Assembly: GCF_018069875.1 (NCBI RefSeq)
Contig: NZ_JAGQDF010000007.1
Location: forward strand, 62,001 to 126,000
DNA from: Ideonella alba
GTDB taxonomy: Bacteria; Pseudomonadota; Gammaproteobacteria; Burkholderiales; Burkholderiaceae_C
DNA length: 64,000 nt
Reading direction: 5' to 3'
Position numbers and translations under genes: made by a program. The notes beneath the pieces were generated by a model. That model saw nothing but the letters and a program-made list of their open reading frames with translations. It did no database searches and had not been told where the DNA came from. Below are positions 39,723-48,597 of the stretch, piece by piece; positions within the stretch are counted from its first letter, which is position 1; each line of letters begins with the position of its first letter.

Positions 39723-40328
39723 GGCCAGGTCGCGCTCCAGGCGCGCCGGGTCGGTGAACAGCAGCGCCGGCAGGCCGAAGCGGTTGGAGGCCTCGATGTT
39801 GGCCAGGTGGTCGTCGATGAACAGGCTGTCGCGCGGCGTGATCTCGAAGCGCTTCAGCGCCAGTTCGTAGATCGCCGGGTCGGGCTTCTGTAGCCGCACC
39901 TCGGACGAGAAGATGCCGTCCTCGAAGCCCAGCAGAAAGTCGTGCGTGCGGCGCAGGTGATCGGCGTAGGGGGCCGGCATGTTGGACAGGAAATACAGGC
40001 GGTGGCCAGCGGCGCGCAGGCGGCGCAGCAGGGCCACCATCTCGGGCACCGGGGCCAGTGCGTCGGGCACCGCATCCAGCACCGCCTGCACCTCGGCCAG
40101 CGTCAGGCCCGTGCGGGTGGCGATGCGCTTAGCGGTTTCTTCGGCCGTCGCATGGCCGCCATCGAAGGCGCCCCAGTCGCCGGTGTAGCCCTGGAAGAAG
40201 CGGTCCTTCCACTGGTCGGCCGCCTCCGGCGTATTGGCCCGCTCGGGCAGCACGCGGGCGATCAGGCGCACCGGGTTCCACTGGAAGACCACACCGCCGA
40301 AATCGAAGATCAGGTGGGTGGGCTTCAT
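39702..40328 (-). CDS. HAD-superfamily phosphatase (YihX-like)
   Basis: 208 residues. Motif I is IFDFGGVVFQW with nucleophile Asp9 but Gly instead of the usual acid two residues later, as in YihX-type alpha-glucose-1-phosphatases. Motif II Ser/Asn in YFLSNMPAPY, motif III Lys in RLQKPDPAIYELAL, motif IV DSLFIDDHLANIEAS. Lies 18 bases after pgi, compatible with a sugar-phosphate role. Confidence 0.87.
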   Translation of the reverse strand: MKPTHLIFDFGGVVFQWNPVRLIARVLPERANTPEAADQWKDRFFQGYTGDWGAFDGGHATAEETAKRIATRTGLTLAEVQAVLDAVPDALAPVPEMVALLRRLRAAGHRLYFLSNMPAPYADHLRRTHDFLLGFEDGIFSSEVRLQKPDPAIYELALKRFEITPRDSLFIDDHLANIEASNRFGLPALLFTDPARLERDLASRGIRC

Positions 40329-40346
40329 CGGGTGTCCTTGAGGTGG

Positions 40347-41942
40347 TCAGGCACGCAGACGTTGTAGCAGCGCGGCGGTGGAGCCGTCCAGCCCGGACAA
40401 GTCCCCGGAGGCGAAGCGCGGCAGCAGCTGGTTGCACAGCGCCTTGCCCAGCTCCACGCCCCACTGGTCGAAGGCGTTGATGCCCCAGACCGCGGCGCTG
40501 GTGAAGACGCGGTGCTCGTACAGCGCGATCAAGGCACCCAGCGCGCGCGGCGTCAGCGCGTCCAGCACCAGCGTCGTGCTGGGGCGGTTGCCGGGGAAGC
40601 TGCGGTGGCGCGACAGCACGGTGCGGTCCAGCGTGGCCGATGCGGTGGGGGCGCTCTCGGTGGCGGCCTCGGCCGCCGTCTTGCCCAGCATCAGCGCCTG
40701 GCTCTGCGCCAGGCAGTTGGCCAGTGCCTTGGTGTGCAGGTCGGCGTGCTCGTGGGTGGGGGTCTTCACCGCGATGAACTCCACCGGGATCACGTCGGTG
40801 CCCTGGTGCAGCATCTGGAAATAGGCGTGCTGGCCATTGGTGCCAGGCTCGCCCCAGACCACCGGGCTGGTGCCCAGGCGCAGTGCGCGGCCCTCGCTGT
40901 CCACCCGCTTGCCGTTGGACTCCATCTCCAGCTGCTGCAGATAGGCCGGAAAGCGCTTCAGGCCCTGGTGGTAGGGCGCCACCGAGCGGCTGCTGAAGTG
41001 GTGGAAGTTGCGGTACCAGACGTCCAGCAGGCCCAGCTGCACCGGCAGGTTCTCGCGCAGCGGCGCCTGGGCGAAATGCTGGTCCATCGCGTGCGCGCCG
41101 GCCAGGAAGGCGCGGAAGTGGTCAGCGCCGATGGCGATGGCCAGCGGCAGGCCGATCGCGCTCCACAGCGAGTAGCGGCCGCCCACCCAGTCCCAGAACC
41201 CGAAGGTCTCGGTGATGCCGAACTCGGCCGCCGCCTTCAGGTTCGTGGTGACGCCAACAAAGTGCTTGCGCGTGTCGGTGCCGCCGTTGGCCAGGAACCA
41301 GGCCCGGGCGACGCCGGCATTGGCCATCGTCTCCTGGGTGGTGAAGGTCTTGCTGGCGATGATGAACAGCGTGGTGGCCGGGTTCAGGCGGCGCAGCACC
41401 GGCGCGATGTCGTGGCCGTCGACGTTCGAGACGAAGTGCAGCCGCAGGCCCGGGTGGGCGAAGGCGTCCAGCGCCGGCACCGCCATCTGCGGGCCCAGGT
41501 CGGAACCGCCGATGCCGATGTTGACGATGTCGGTGATGCCGCTGGTGGCGGTGTCGCGCACCCGCTCGGCAAAGGCCAGCAGGCGGTCGAGCACCTCGTG
41601 CACCTCGTCGCTGAACGGCCCGGCGCCGCGCGGCGCGCGCAGCGCGGTGTGCAGCACGGCGCGGCCTTCGGTGGTGTTGATCGGCTCGCCGGCGAACATG
41701 GCGTCACGGCGTTCGGCCAGGTGCACGCCCTCGGCCAGCTCCACCAGCAGGCGCCGCGTGCTGTCGTCCCACAGGTTCTTCGACAGGTCGGCGAAGATCT
41801 CGGGCGCCTGCAGCGAGAAGGCCGCGGCACGGCCGGCATCACGCGCGAAGGCCTCGCGCAGGTCCAGCTCGCGGCCGTGGGCTTCGTAGTGGCCGCCCAG
41901 GGCGGTCCAGGCGATGGTCTCGTCGCAGCGCGGGTGGCTCAT
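40347..41942 (-). CDS. pgi: Glucose-6-phosphate isomerase
   Basis: 531 residues. Conserved IGIGGSDLGPQMAVPAL (~148-164), GGRYSLWSAIGLPLAIAIG (~258), and VWGINAFDQWGVELGKAL (~490). Its ATG comes 1 base after the tal stop; tal-pgi-HAD form one unit divergent from zwf. Confidence 0.97.
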   Translation of the reverse strand: MSHPRCDETIAWTALGGHYEAHGRELDLREAFARDAGRAAAFSLQAPEIFADLSKNLWDDSTRRLLVELAEGVHLAERRDAMFAGEPINTTEGRAVLHTALRAPRGAGPFSDEVHEVLDRLLAFAERVRDTATSGITDIVNIGIGGSDLGPQMAVPALDAFAHPGLRLHFVSNVDGHDIAPVLRRLNPATTLFIIASKTFTTQETMANAGVARAWFLANGGTDTRKHFVGVTTNLKAAAEFGITETFGFWDWVGGRYSLWSAIGLPLAIAIGADHFRAFLAGAHAMDQHFAQAPLRENLPVQLGLLDVWYRNFHHFSSRSVAPYHQGLKRFPAYLQQLEMESNGKRVDSEGRALRLGTSPVVWGEPGTNGQHAYFQMLHQGTDVIPVEFIAVKTPTHEHADLHTKALANCLAQSQALMLGKTAAEAATESAPTASATLDRTVLSRHRSFPGNRPSTTLVLDALTPRALGALIALYEHRVFTSAAVWGINAFDQWGVELGKALCNQLLPRFASGDLSGLDGSTAALLQRLRA

Positions 41943-41943
41943 C

Positions 41944-42891
41944 TCAGGCTCCCAGGATCAGGGTGTCCAGCTTGGCCGAGTCGGCGGCGAACAGGCGGAT
42001 GCCCTCGGCCAGCTTCTCGGTGGCCATGGCGTCCTCGTTCAGCGCATAGCGAAACGAGGCCTCGTCGTGATGCACCGCCGGCAGGTCCAGATCGCGCGCG
42101 GCGGCGGCGTCCAGCGCCGGCGTCAACGGCGCCTCGGCCGCCTGCAGCTGGGCCAGCAGATCGGGGCTGATCGTCAGCAGGTCGCAGCCGGCCAGCGCGG
42201 TGATCTGGCCGATGTTGCGAAAGCTCGCCCCCATCACCTCGGTGGCGATGCCGTGCTTCTTGTAGTGGTTGAAGATGCGCGCCACCGAGCGCACGCCGGG
42301 GTCGTTGGCGCCGGACTGCGCGGCCTCGTCCCAGGCGGCGCCGGCCTGCTTCTTGGCCCAGTCGTAGATGCGGCCGACGAAGGGGCTGATCAGCTGCACG
42401 CCGGCGTCGCCGCAGGCCACCGCCTGGGCGAAGGAGAACAGCAGCGTCAGGTTGCAGTGCGTGCCTTCGGCCTCCAGTTCGCGCGCGGCCTGGATGCCCT
42501 CCCAGGTGGCGGCGATCTTGATCAGCACCCGCTCGCGCGGGATGCCGGCGGCCTCGTACAGCGCGATCAGCCGGCGGGCACGGGCCACGGTGGCGGCGCG
42601 GTCGAAGGACAGGCGGGCATCGACCTCGGTGGAGACGCGGCCCGGCACCACCTTCAGGATCTCCAGCCCGAAGCGCACCAGCACCTGGTCGACGATCACA
42701 TCAAGCGGTTGGTCGCGGTGGGCCGCCACGGTGTCCTTCAACAGCGGTGCGTATTCCGGCTGCTGCACCGCCTTCAGGATCAGCGAGGGGTTGGTCGTGG
42801 CATCCCGCGGCGCGTACTGCGCCATCTGGTGGAAGTTGCCGGTGTCGGCCACCACCGTGGTGTAGGCCTTGAGTTGGTCGAGCTGGTTCAT
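41944..42891 (-). CDS. tal: Transaldolase
   Basis: Pentose phosphate pathway, TalB-type. Start at [20 protein letters not shown] gives 315 residues. [12 protein letters not shown] (~33-44) and Schiff-base Lys in [13 protein letters not shown] (~132). The 172-base gap to zwf should hold promoters for both directions. Confidence 0.96.
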   Translation of the reverse strand: MNQLDQLKAYTTVVADTGNFHQMAQYAPRDATTNPSLILKAVQQPEYAPLLKDTVAAHRDQPLDVIVDQVLVRFGLEILKVVPGRVSTEVDARLSFDRAATVARARRLIALYEAAGIPRERVLIKIAATWEGIQAARELEAEGTHCNLTLLFSFAQAVACGDAGVQLISPFVGRIYDWAKKQAGAAWDEAAQSGANDPGVRSVARIFNHYKKHGIATEVMGASFRNIGQITALAGCDLLTISPDLLAQLQAAEAPLTPALDAAAARDLDLPAVHHDEASFRYALNEDAMATEKLAEGIRLFAADSAKLDTLILGA

Positions 42892-43008
42892 GGCGTGGTG
42901 TGTGCTGTGGCGCCAGCAAGGCGCGTTCCAGAGGGAATTAGAACCCGAGGGCGCGGCCACCGGGGTTCGAGTCGGTTACATCGCGCCAGGGCCAAGTCCC
43001 TGCCCTGA

Positions 43009-43037
43009 TTGACCGACACAAGAAACTCATGCATCAT
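43009..43037 (+). promoter_or_regulatory. Candidate zwf promoter
   Basis: TTGACC (43009-43014), 17-base spacer, CATCAT (43032-43037): 5/6 at -35 and 4/6 at -10. The predicted transcription start (about 43044) coincides with the HexR-like site. Confidence 0.4.
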
Positions 43038-43043
43038 GATATC

Positions 43044-43058
43044 CGTAACTTAATTACA
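43044..43058. promoter_or_regulatory. HexR-type operator upstream of zwf
   Basis: CGTAACTTAATTACA: 13 of 15 positions match the palindrome TGTAATTAAATTACA known for HexR in gammaproteobacteria. It starts 20 bases before the zwf ATG, and a HexR-like gene follows zwf. In a GC-rich genome such an AT-rich palindrome stands out. Confidence 0.65.
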
Positions 43059-43063
43059 TCACC

Positions 43064-44509
43064 ATGTCCTTTGACCTCGTGTTCTTCGGCGGCACTGGCG
43101 ACCTCACATGGCGCAAGCTGATGCCCGCGCTGTTCCAGGCCTTCCGCCACGGCAAGCTGCCCGGTGGCGGCCGCATCCTGGCGGTGGCCCGTGACGACCG
43201 CAGCGACGGCGACTACCGCGCCTTCATCAAGGAGCGCTTCTCCGAGGTCGAGCCGTCCAAGCGCCCCAGCGACGAGGAGTTCGCCCGCTTCGCCGAGCTG
43301 CTGCACTACCGCCGCATGGACCTGTCGCAGCCGGCCGACTACGCCGGCCTGAAAGCCTGGCTGGACGAGCGCGGTGCCGACACCGCGGTGCTCTACCTGG
43401 CCACCAGCCCGCACCTGTTTCCGGTGATCTGCGAACAGCTCGGCGCCGCCGGCCTGAACGGCCCCAAGGTGCGCGTGGTGCTGGAAAAGCCGCTGGGTCA
43501 CGACCTGGCCAGTGCGCAGGAGATCAACCGCGTGGTGCGCTCGGTGTTCACCGAGACCCAGGCCTTCCGTATCGACCACTACCTGGGCAAGCCCAGCGTG
43601 CAGAACCTGATGGCGCTGCGCTTTGGCAATGCGCTGTTCGAGCCGCTGTGGCGCCGCGAGAGTATCGCCAACATCCAGATCACGCTGGCCGAATCATTGG
43701 GCGTGGGCACACGCGGCGACTTCTACGACCGCACCGGCGCGCTGCGCGACATGATCCAGAACCATGCGCTGCAGCTGCTGACGATGATCGCGATGGAGCC
43801 GCCCTCCACCAACGACGCCGACGCCATCCGCGACGAGAAGCTCAAGGTGCTGCGCTCGCTCAAGCCCTTCACCGCCGAGAGCGTGGCGCGCGATGTGGTG
43901 CGTGGCCAGTACCGCGCCGGCACCGCTGACGGCAAGAAGGTGCCGGGCTACCTGGAGGAGGTCAAGGTGCCCGCCGGCAGCCACTGCGAGACCTTTGTCG
44001 CCCTGCGCACCGAGGTGCAGAACTGGCGCTGGGCCGGCGTGCCCTTCTACCTGCGCACCGGCAAGCGCCTGGCGGCGCGCGATGCGCAGATCGTAGTCAA
44101 CTTCCGCCCGGTCCCGCACCCGATCTTCCCCGGCCCGACGCTGGCCAACAAGCTGGTCATCAAGCTGCAGCCCGAGGATGGCCTGGAGCTGCACATGCTG
44201 GCCGCCAAGGGCTCGGGCACCAGTGATGCGCTGGCGCCGGTGTCGCTGGACCTGGACTTCGACAAGGCCTTCCCCAGCGACCGCGTGGGCGCCTACGAGC
44301 GCCTGCTGCTCGACGCCATCGCCGGCCGCCTGAACCTGTTCGTGCGCAGCGACGAGCAGGAGCAGGCCTGGCGTTGGGTCGAACCCATCCTGGACGCCTG
44401 GCAGCGCGACGGCAGCAGCCTGAAGACCTACGCCGCCGGCAGCTGGGGCCCGGCCGCCGCCAGCGCGCTGGTGGCGCGTGACGGCTGCGCCTGGGCGGAA
44501 GAGCAATGA
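43064..44509 (+). CDS. zwf: Glucose-6-phosphate 1-dehydrogenase
   Basis: 481 residues. NADP-binding [17 protein letters not shown] at the N-terminus; active-site [21 protein letters not shown] (~170-190); [17 protein letters not shown] near 275. Feeds the oxidative pentose phosphate and Entner-Doudoroff routes. Preceded by a HexR-like operator, followed by the HexR-like regulator on the same strand, suggesting an autoregulated unit. Confidence 0.96.
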   Translation: MSFDLVFFGGTGDLTWRKLMPALFQAFRHGKLPGGGRILAVARDDRSDGDYRAFIKERFSEVEPSKRPSDEEFARFAELLHYRRMDLSQPADYAGLKAWLDERGADTAVLYLATSPHLFPVICEQLGAAGLNGPKVRVVLEKPLGHDLASAQEINRVVRSVFTETQAFRIDHYLGKPSVQNLMALRFGNALFEPLWRRESIANIQITLAESLGVGTRGDFYDRTGALRDMIQNHALQLLTMIAMEPPSTNDADAIRDEKLKVLRSLKPFTAESVARDVVRGQYRAGTADGKKVPGYLEEVKVPAGSHCETFVALRTEVQNWRWAGVPFYLRTGKRLAARDAQIVVNFRPVPHPIFPGPTLANKLVIKLQPEDGLELHMLAAKGSGTSDALAPVSLDLDFDKAFPSDRVGAYERLLLDAIAGRLNLFVRSDEQEQAWRWVEPILDAWQRDGSSLKTYAAGSWGPAAASALVARDGCAWAEEQ

Positions 44510-44687
44510 GCGCGCGAAGCCGCGCCCAAGCGCGAATCCTGCCGTGCGCGGCACGGAGGATCGCCCCATGAGCCGCGACTGGACCAGCGCCCTGCTGGGC
44601 GGCACGCCCAGCGCCTCGCCGGTGGGCGTGCGCTGGGCGCATGGTCGCTCTGGCGCGACAATCCACGGTCAACTGGTATCGCCCGAC

Positions 44688-45554
44688 ATGCTCGACCGTA
44701 TCCGCGCCTCCATCCCCGCCCTGCCGCCCGCCGAGCAGCGCGTTGCCAAGCTGGTGCTGGCCGACCCGCGCAGCTTCGCGTCGATGCCGGTGGGCGAACT
44801 GGCCGAACGCTCGCATGTCAGCAAGCCCACGGTGGTGCGTTTCTGCCGCAGCGTGGGCTATGACGGCCTGGCCGACTTCAAGCTCAAGCTGGCCGGCACT
44901 GTCAATGAAGGCGTGCCCTTCGTGCACCGCGCGGTGGACGAGGACGACAAGCCCGGCGACATCATCGTCAAGGTGATCGACAACGCGGTCAGCGCCCTGC
45001 TCAAGTACCGCAACGACGCCACCAACCACGCCTTCGACCGCGCGATGGCCGCGCTCACCGAGGCCGCCCAGCAGGGCCGGCGCATCGAGTTCTACGGCGT
45101 GGGCAACTCGGGCATCGTGGCGCAGGACGCGCAGCACAAGTTCTTCCGCCTGGGCATCAACTCGGCGGCACTGGGCGACGGCCATGTGCAGGTGATGAGC
45201 GCCACGATGCTGCAGCCGGGCGACTGCGCGATCGTGATCTCCAACTCGGGCCGCAGCAAGGACCTGATCGACGCCGCCGAGATCGCCCAGAAGAAGGGTG
45301 CCACGCTGGTGGCGATCACCGCCAGCGGCTCACCGCTGGCGCAGCTGGTGCAGTCGGCCGGGCAGATCCTGCTGCCGGCCGACCACCCCGAGGATTTCGA
45401 GCGCTACGTGCCGATGGTCTCGCGCCTGCTGCACCTGATGATCATCGACATCCTGACCACCGGCGTGGCGCTGCGCCTGGGCCCGGCACGCCGGCCGGTG
45501 CTGCAGGAGATCAAGCGCAACCTGCGCCAGCGGCGCTACCTGCAGCCCGAATAG
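44688..45554 (+). CDS. RpiR/MurR-family regulator, HexR-like
   Basis: 288 residues from MLDRIRASIPALPPAEQRVAKLVL, the usual N-terminus of HexR. HTH ~20-75 (GELAERSHVSKPTVVRFCRSVGYDGLADFKLKL), then SIS sugar-isomerase domain ~120-260 (RIEFYGVGNSGIVAQDAQHKFFRLG; AIVISNSGRSKDLIDAAEIA), which binds KDPG in characterised HexR. An in-frame ATG at 44568 with a stronger ribosome site (ACGGAGG) would add 40 residues, so the start is uncertain. Ends 2 bases from the convergent mlaB stop. Confidence 0.88.
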   Translation: MLDRIRASIPALPPAEQRVAKLVLADPRSFASMPVGELAERSHVSKPTVVRFCRSVGYDGLADFKLKLAGTVNEGVPFVHRAVDEDDKPGDIIVKVIDNAVSALLKYRNDATNHAFDRAMAALTEAAQQGRRIEFYGVGNSGIVAQDAQHKFFRLGINSAALGDGHVQVMSATMLQPGDCAIVISNSGRSKDLIDAAEIAQKKGATLVAITASGSPLAQLVQSAGQILLPADHPEDFERYVPMVSRLLHLMIIDILTTGVALRLGPARRPVLQEIKRNLRQRRYLQPE

Positions 45555-45556
45555 GC

Positions 45557-45823
45557 TCAGGTCAGCGCCAGCAGCCCCTGCACGCCGTACAGGCGCGCCA
45601 GGTCCTGCAGCCGGGGCGGCGCGCCCCGCACTTCGAAGCGCAGGCCGCGCGACGCGGCCTGGCGCTTGAGCTCGAGCAGCACGGCCAGCGCCGACGAGTC
45701 GATCTGGGTCAGTGGCGACGCATCGACCACCGCCTCGCCCTGGGCAGAAGCCAGTGCGCCGGACAGCGCGGCCAGCGTCTGGCGCGCCTCGCGCAGCGTC
45801 AGTTGGGCGGGCAGCGCCAGCAT
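45557..45823 (-). CDS. mlaB: STAS-domain protein MlaB
   Basis: 88-residue STAS domain (MLALPAQLTLREARQTLAALSG ... VVDASPLTQIDSSALAVLLELKRQA) with the conserved Asp-Ser-Ser-Ala loop. Regulatory partner of the MlaF ATPase in the MlaFEDB inner-membrane complex. Start overlaps the mlaC stop. Last gene of the mla operon here. Confidence 0.88.
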   Translation of the reverse strand: MLALPAQLTLREARQTLAALSGALASAQGEAVVDASPLTQIDSSALAVLLELKRQAASRGLRFEVRGAPPRLQDLARLYGVQGLLALT

Positions 45824-46461
45824 CAGGCCTTGCCGCCCGTCGCCGCCTTGGCGTTCTTGTCGGCCAGCGACTTGATCAGGCCGTCGATGCCGTTGGCGTT
45901 GATCTCGGTGGCGAAGCTGTTGCGGTACTGGTCGACCAGCCACACGCCCAGCACATTGACGTCGTAGATCTTCCAGTCGGTGCCGGCCTTCTCGAGGCGG
46001 TAGTCCAGCTGGATGGGTTCGCCCTTGCCCTTGATCTCGGTGCGCACCACGACCTCGGTGTCGTCGGCACCGCCGCGCTGGGGCTTGAGCTTGATGGTCT
46101 GGTCCTTGACCTGGCTGAGCGCGCCCGCGTAGGTGCGCACCAGCAGGGTCTTGAACTCGGCCTGCAGGCGCTGCTGCTGCTCGGGCGTGGCGGTGCGCCA
46201 GGCACGGCCCACCGCCGAGGCGGTCATGCGCTGAAAGTTGACATGCGGCATCACCTTGGCATCGACCAGGGCGTTGATCTTGCCCACGTCACCGGCCTGG
46301 ATGGCCTTGTCGGCCTTCAGCGTGTCGAGCACTTCGGTGGACAGCGCCTGGATCTTGGCATCGGCCGTCACGGCCTGGGCCTGGGCGGCCGGTGCCACCA
46401 GGGCGGCCACCGCCAGCACGGCGGGCGCGGTCCAGCGGGCGATCAGAGCGGATTCAAACAT
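45823..46461 (-). CDS. mlaC: Periplasmic phospholipid-binding protein MlaC
   Basis: 212 residues from MFESALIARWTAPAVLAVAALVAPAAQAQA (signal peptide, cleavage after ~28). The mature Tol-Tim/MlaC fold has VMPHVNFQRMTASAVGRAWRTATPEQQQRLQAEFKTLLVRTYAGAL. Ferries phospholipid between MlaA at the outer membrane and MlaFEDB. Separated from mlaA by 103 bases. Confidence 0.93.
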   Translation of the reverse strand: MFESALIARWTAPAVLAVAALVAPAAQAQAVTADAKIQALSTEVLDTLKADKAIQAGDVGKINALVDAKVMPHVNFQRMTASAVGRAWRTATPEQQQRLQAEFKTLLVRTYAGALSQVKDQTIKLKPQRGGADDTEVVVRTEIKGKGEPIQLDYRLEKAGTDWKIYDVNVLGVWLVDQYRNSFATEINANGIDGLIKSLADKNAKAATGGKA

Positions 46462-46564
46462 CGGCTTTTCCTTCTCGGATGAGCGCGGCATGAAGGCCGC
46501 GCGGTACTCCCTCAACGCACCGGGGCGGCAGCGGTTCACCGCCCGGGCGTGACAAATCGTGCGT

Positions 46565-47320
46565 TCACTGCGCGGCGTCCTCGTCGGGCGGGTCACCGTC
46601 CCAGACCAGGTTGCGCCGACGCGCCAGGTAGGCGTCGCGCAGGAAGGCATAGGGGTCCAGCGACACATCGCCCAGCAGTTTCGAGGCGCCCAGCAGTTCA
46701 GCGCGGGTCTGGGTGAGCTGCAGGCCGTTGGCGGCGATCACGCCACTGTCGCCCTGAATCACATGGCTGACCGAGGTGGCTGCCTTGTCCAGCGGCAGCG
46801 CGGCGGCATCGCGTAGCGTGCTGGGACCGAACAGCGGCAGCACCAGGTAAGGCCCGGAGGGCATGCCCCAGTAGCCCAGGGTCTGGCCGAAGTCCTCGCT
46901 CTGGCGCTCCAGGCCCATCTCGGTGGCGGGGTCCAGCACGCCGCCCAGGCCGAACACGGTGTTGGTGGCCACGCGCAGCGTCATCTGCGCACCCTGCACC
47001 ACCTTGCCCTGCAGCAGCTTGTTGACCGCCGACCAGACGTCGCCGATGTTGCCGAAGAAATTGCCCACGCCCGAGCGCACCAGCTCAGGCACCGCGGCCA
47101 CATAGGCCTCGGCCACCGGCTTGAGCACGGCCTTGTCCAGGCCGTCGTTGAAGCGGTAGACGGCGCGGTTGCCGCGCTCGAAGGGGTCCTTCGGAGACGC
47201 CAGCGGGGCGGGCGCAGCGGCCGTGTCCGCAGCCGCACTGGCCGACTCGGCGGCAGCGGTCTGCGCCCACAGCGGCGTGGCGGACAGCCCCAGGGCCAGC
47301 AGCAGCGCGGCGGTCTTCAT
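46565..47320 (-). CDS. mlaA: MlaA (VacJ) outer-membrane phospholipid protein
   Basis: 251 residues. MlaA core DPFERGNRAVYRFNDGLDKAVLKPVAEAY (~45-73), NFFGNIGDVWSAVNKLLQGK, GLGGVLDPATEMGLERQSEDFGQTLGYWGMPSGPYLVLPLFGPSTLRDA. The signal peptide MKTAALLLALGLSATPLWAQ has no Cys, so this MlaA appears not to be a lipoprotein, unlike E. coli MlaA. Start overlaps the mlaD stop. Confidence 0.93.
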   Translation of the reverse strand: MKTAALLLALGLSATPLWAQTAAAESASAAADTAAAPAPLASPKDPFERGNRAVYRFNDGLDKAVLKPVAEAYVAAVPELVRSGVGNFFGNIGDVWSAVNKLLQGKVVQGAQMTLRVATNTVFGLGGVLDPATEMGLERQSEDFGQTLGYWGMPSGPYLVLPLFGPSTLRDAAALPLDKAATSVSHVIQGDSGVIAANGLQLTQTRAELLGASKLLGDVSLDPYAFLRDAYLARRRNLVWDGDPPDEDAAQ

Positions 47321-47796
47321 TTCTTGTCTCCGTCGCCGGCTTCGGCGGCCTTGTTGAACAGGAACTGACCGATCAGGTTCTCCAGCACAACGGCCGACTG
47401 GGTCTGGCGGATGACGTCGCCCGCGGCGAGGTTCTTCTCGTCGGCGCCGGGTTCGATGCCGATGTACTGGTCGCCCAGCAGGCCGGCGGTGAGGATCTTG
47501 GCCGAGGAGTCCTTGGGGAATTCAACCCCGCGGTTCACGTCCAGCGTGACCACGCCCTGGTAGGTCTTGGGGTCGAGCACGATGGCGGTGACGCGACCGA
47601 CGTTGACACCCGCCGAGCGCACCGGCGCGCGCACCTTCAGGCCGCCGATGTTGTCGAAGCGGGCCTGCAGTCGGTAGGTGTCGCCCCCGCTGGCGAAGCT
47701 GCCCAGGTTGGCGGCCTTCAGCGCCAGGAAGACCAGGGCCAGCGCGCCGAGGGCGACGAACAGGCCGACGAGGATTTCGATGCTTTTCTTGTTCAT
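47317..47796 (-). CDS. mlaD: MlaD, MCE-domain subunit
   Basis: 159 residues. Single N-terminal membrane helix (IEILVGLFVALGALALVFLAL) and one MCE domain (YRLQARFDNIGGLKVRAPVRSAGVNVGRVTAIVLD). Forms the periplasmic hexameric ring on MlaFE. 21 bases after mlaE. Confidence 0.95.
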   Translation of the reverse strand: MNKKSIEILVGLFVALGALALVFLALKAANLGSFASGGDTYRLQARFDNIGGLKVRAPVRSAGVNVGRVTAIVLDPKTYQGVVTLDVNRGVEFPKDSSAKILTAGLLGDQYIGIEPGADEKNLAAGDVIRQTQSAVVLENLIGQFLFNKAAEAGDGDKK

Positions 47797-47817
47797 GAGG
47801 AGATCTCCCGGGTCCGT

Positions 47818-48597
47818 TCAGGGGGTGGAGAACATCAGCGCGGTGAGGATGAAGTCCATCGCCAGCACCCCCAGCGAGGCGTTCACCACGGTGCGGGTGG
47901 TGGCGTAGGCCACGCCTTCGGGCGTGGCTTCGGTCTCGTAGCCCTGGTAGAGCGCGACGGTGGTGCAGATCACGCCGAAGACGAAGGACTTGACGATGCC
48001 GTTGCCGACATCGCGCCAGACATCCACCCGGTCCTGCATGATCGACCAGAAGTTGCCGGCGTCCACGCCGATCAGCAGCACGGCCACCACATAGGCGCCC
48101 AGGATGCCGATCGCCGAGAACAGCGCAGCCAGCAGGGGCATGGCGACGATGCCGCCGATGAAGCGCGGTGCCAGCACGCGCTGGCGCGGGTCGATCGCCA
48201 TCAGCTCCATCGCGGCGATCTGCTCGCCCGCCTTCATCAGGCCGATCTCGGCGGTCAGCGAGGTGCCGGCGCGGCCGGCGAACAGCAGCGCGGTGACCAC
48301 CGGCCCGAGTTCACGCACCAGCGCCAGGTTGACGATCAGGCCCAGCGACTCGGCCGCGCCGTAGGTGACCAGCGCGTAGTACATCTGCAGCGCCAGCACG
48401 AAGCCCACCGCCAGGCCCGAGGCCAGGATGATCACCAACGAGCGGTTGCCGATCGCGTGGATCTGCTGCACCACCAGGCCGAAGCGGCGCAGGGCGGCGG
48501 GCAGCGCCTTGAGCAGTTCGAAGGAGAAGATGGCGGCGTGGCCATAGCCGGCCAGTTGGTCCAGCGTGCGCCGCCCCAGCGTCTGCAGCCACGTCAT
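47818..48597 (-). CDS. mlaE: MlaE permease
   Basis: 259 residues, five or six hydrophobic segments. Family motif LVRELGPVVTALLFAGRAGTSLTAEIGLMKAGEQIAAMELMAIDP in the middle. Start at MTWLQTLGRRTLDQLAGYG overlaps the mlaF stop by 4 bases. Inner-membrane component of the phospholipid transporter. Confidence 0.95.
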   Translation of the reverse strand: MTWLQTLGRRTLDQLAGYGHAAIFSFELLKALPAALRRFGLVVQQIHAIGNRSLVIILASGLAVGFVLALQMYYALVTYGAAESLGLIVNLALVRELGPVVTALLFAGRAGTSLTAEIGLMKAGEQIAAMELMAIDPRQRVLAPRFIGGIVAMPLLAALFSAIGILGAYVVAVLLIGVDAGNFWSIMQDRVDVWRDVGNGIVKSFVFGVICTTVALYQGYETEATPEGVAYATTRTVVNASLGVLAMDFILTALMFSTP

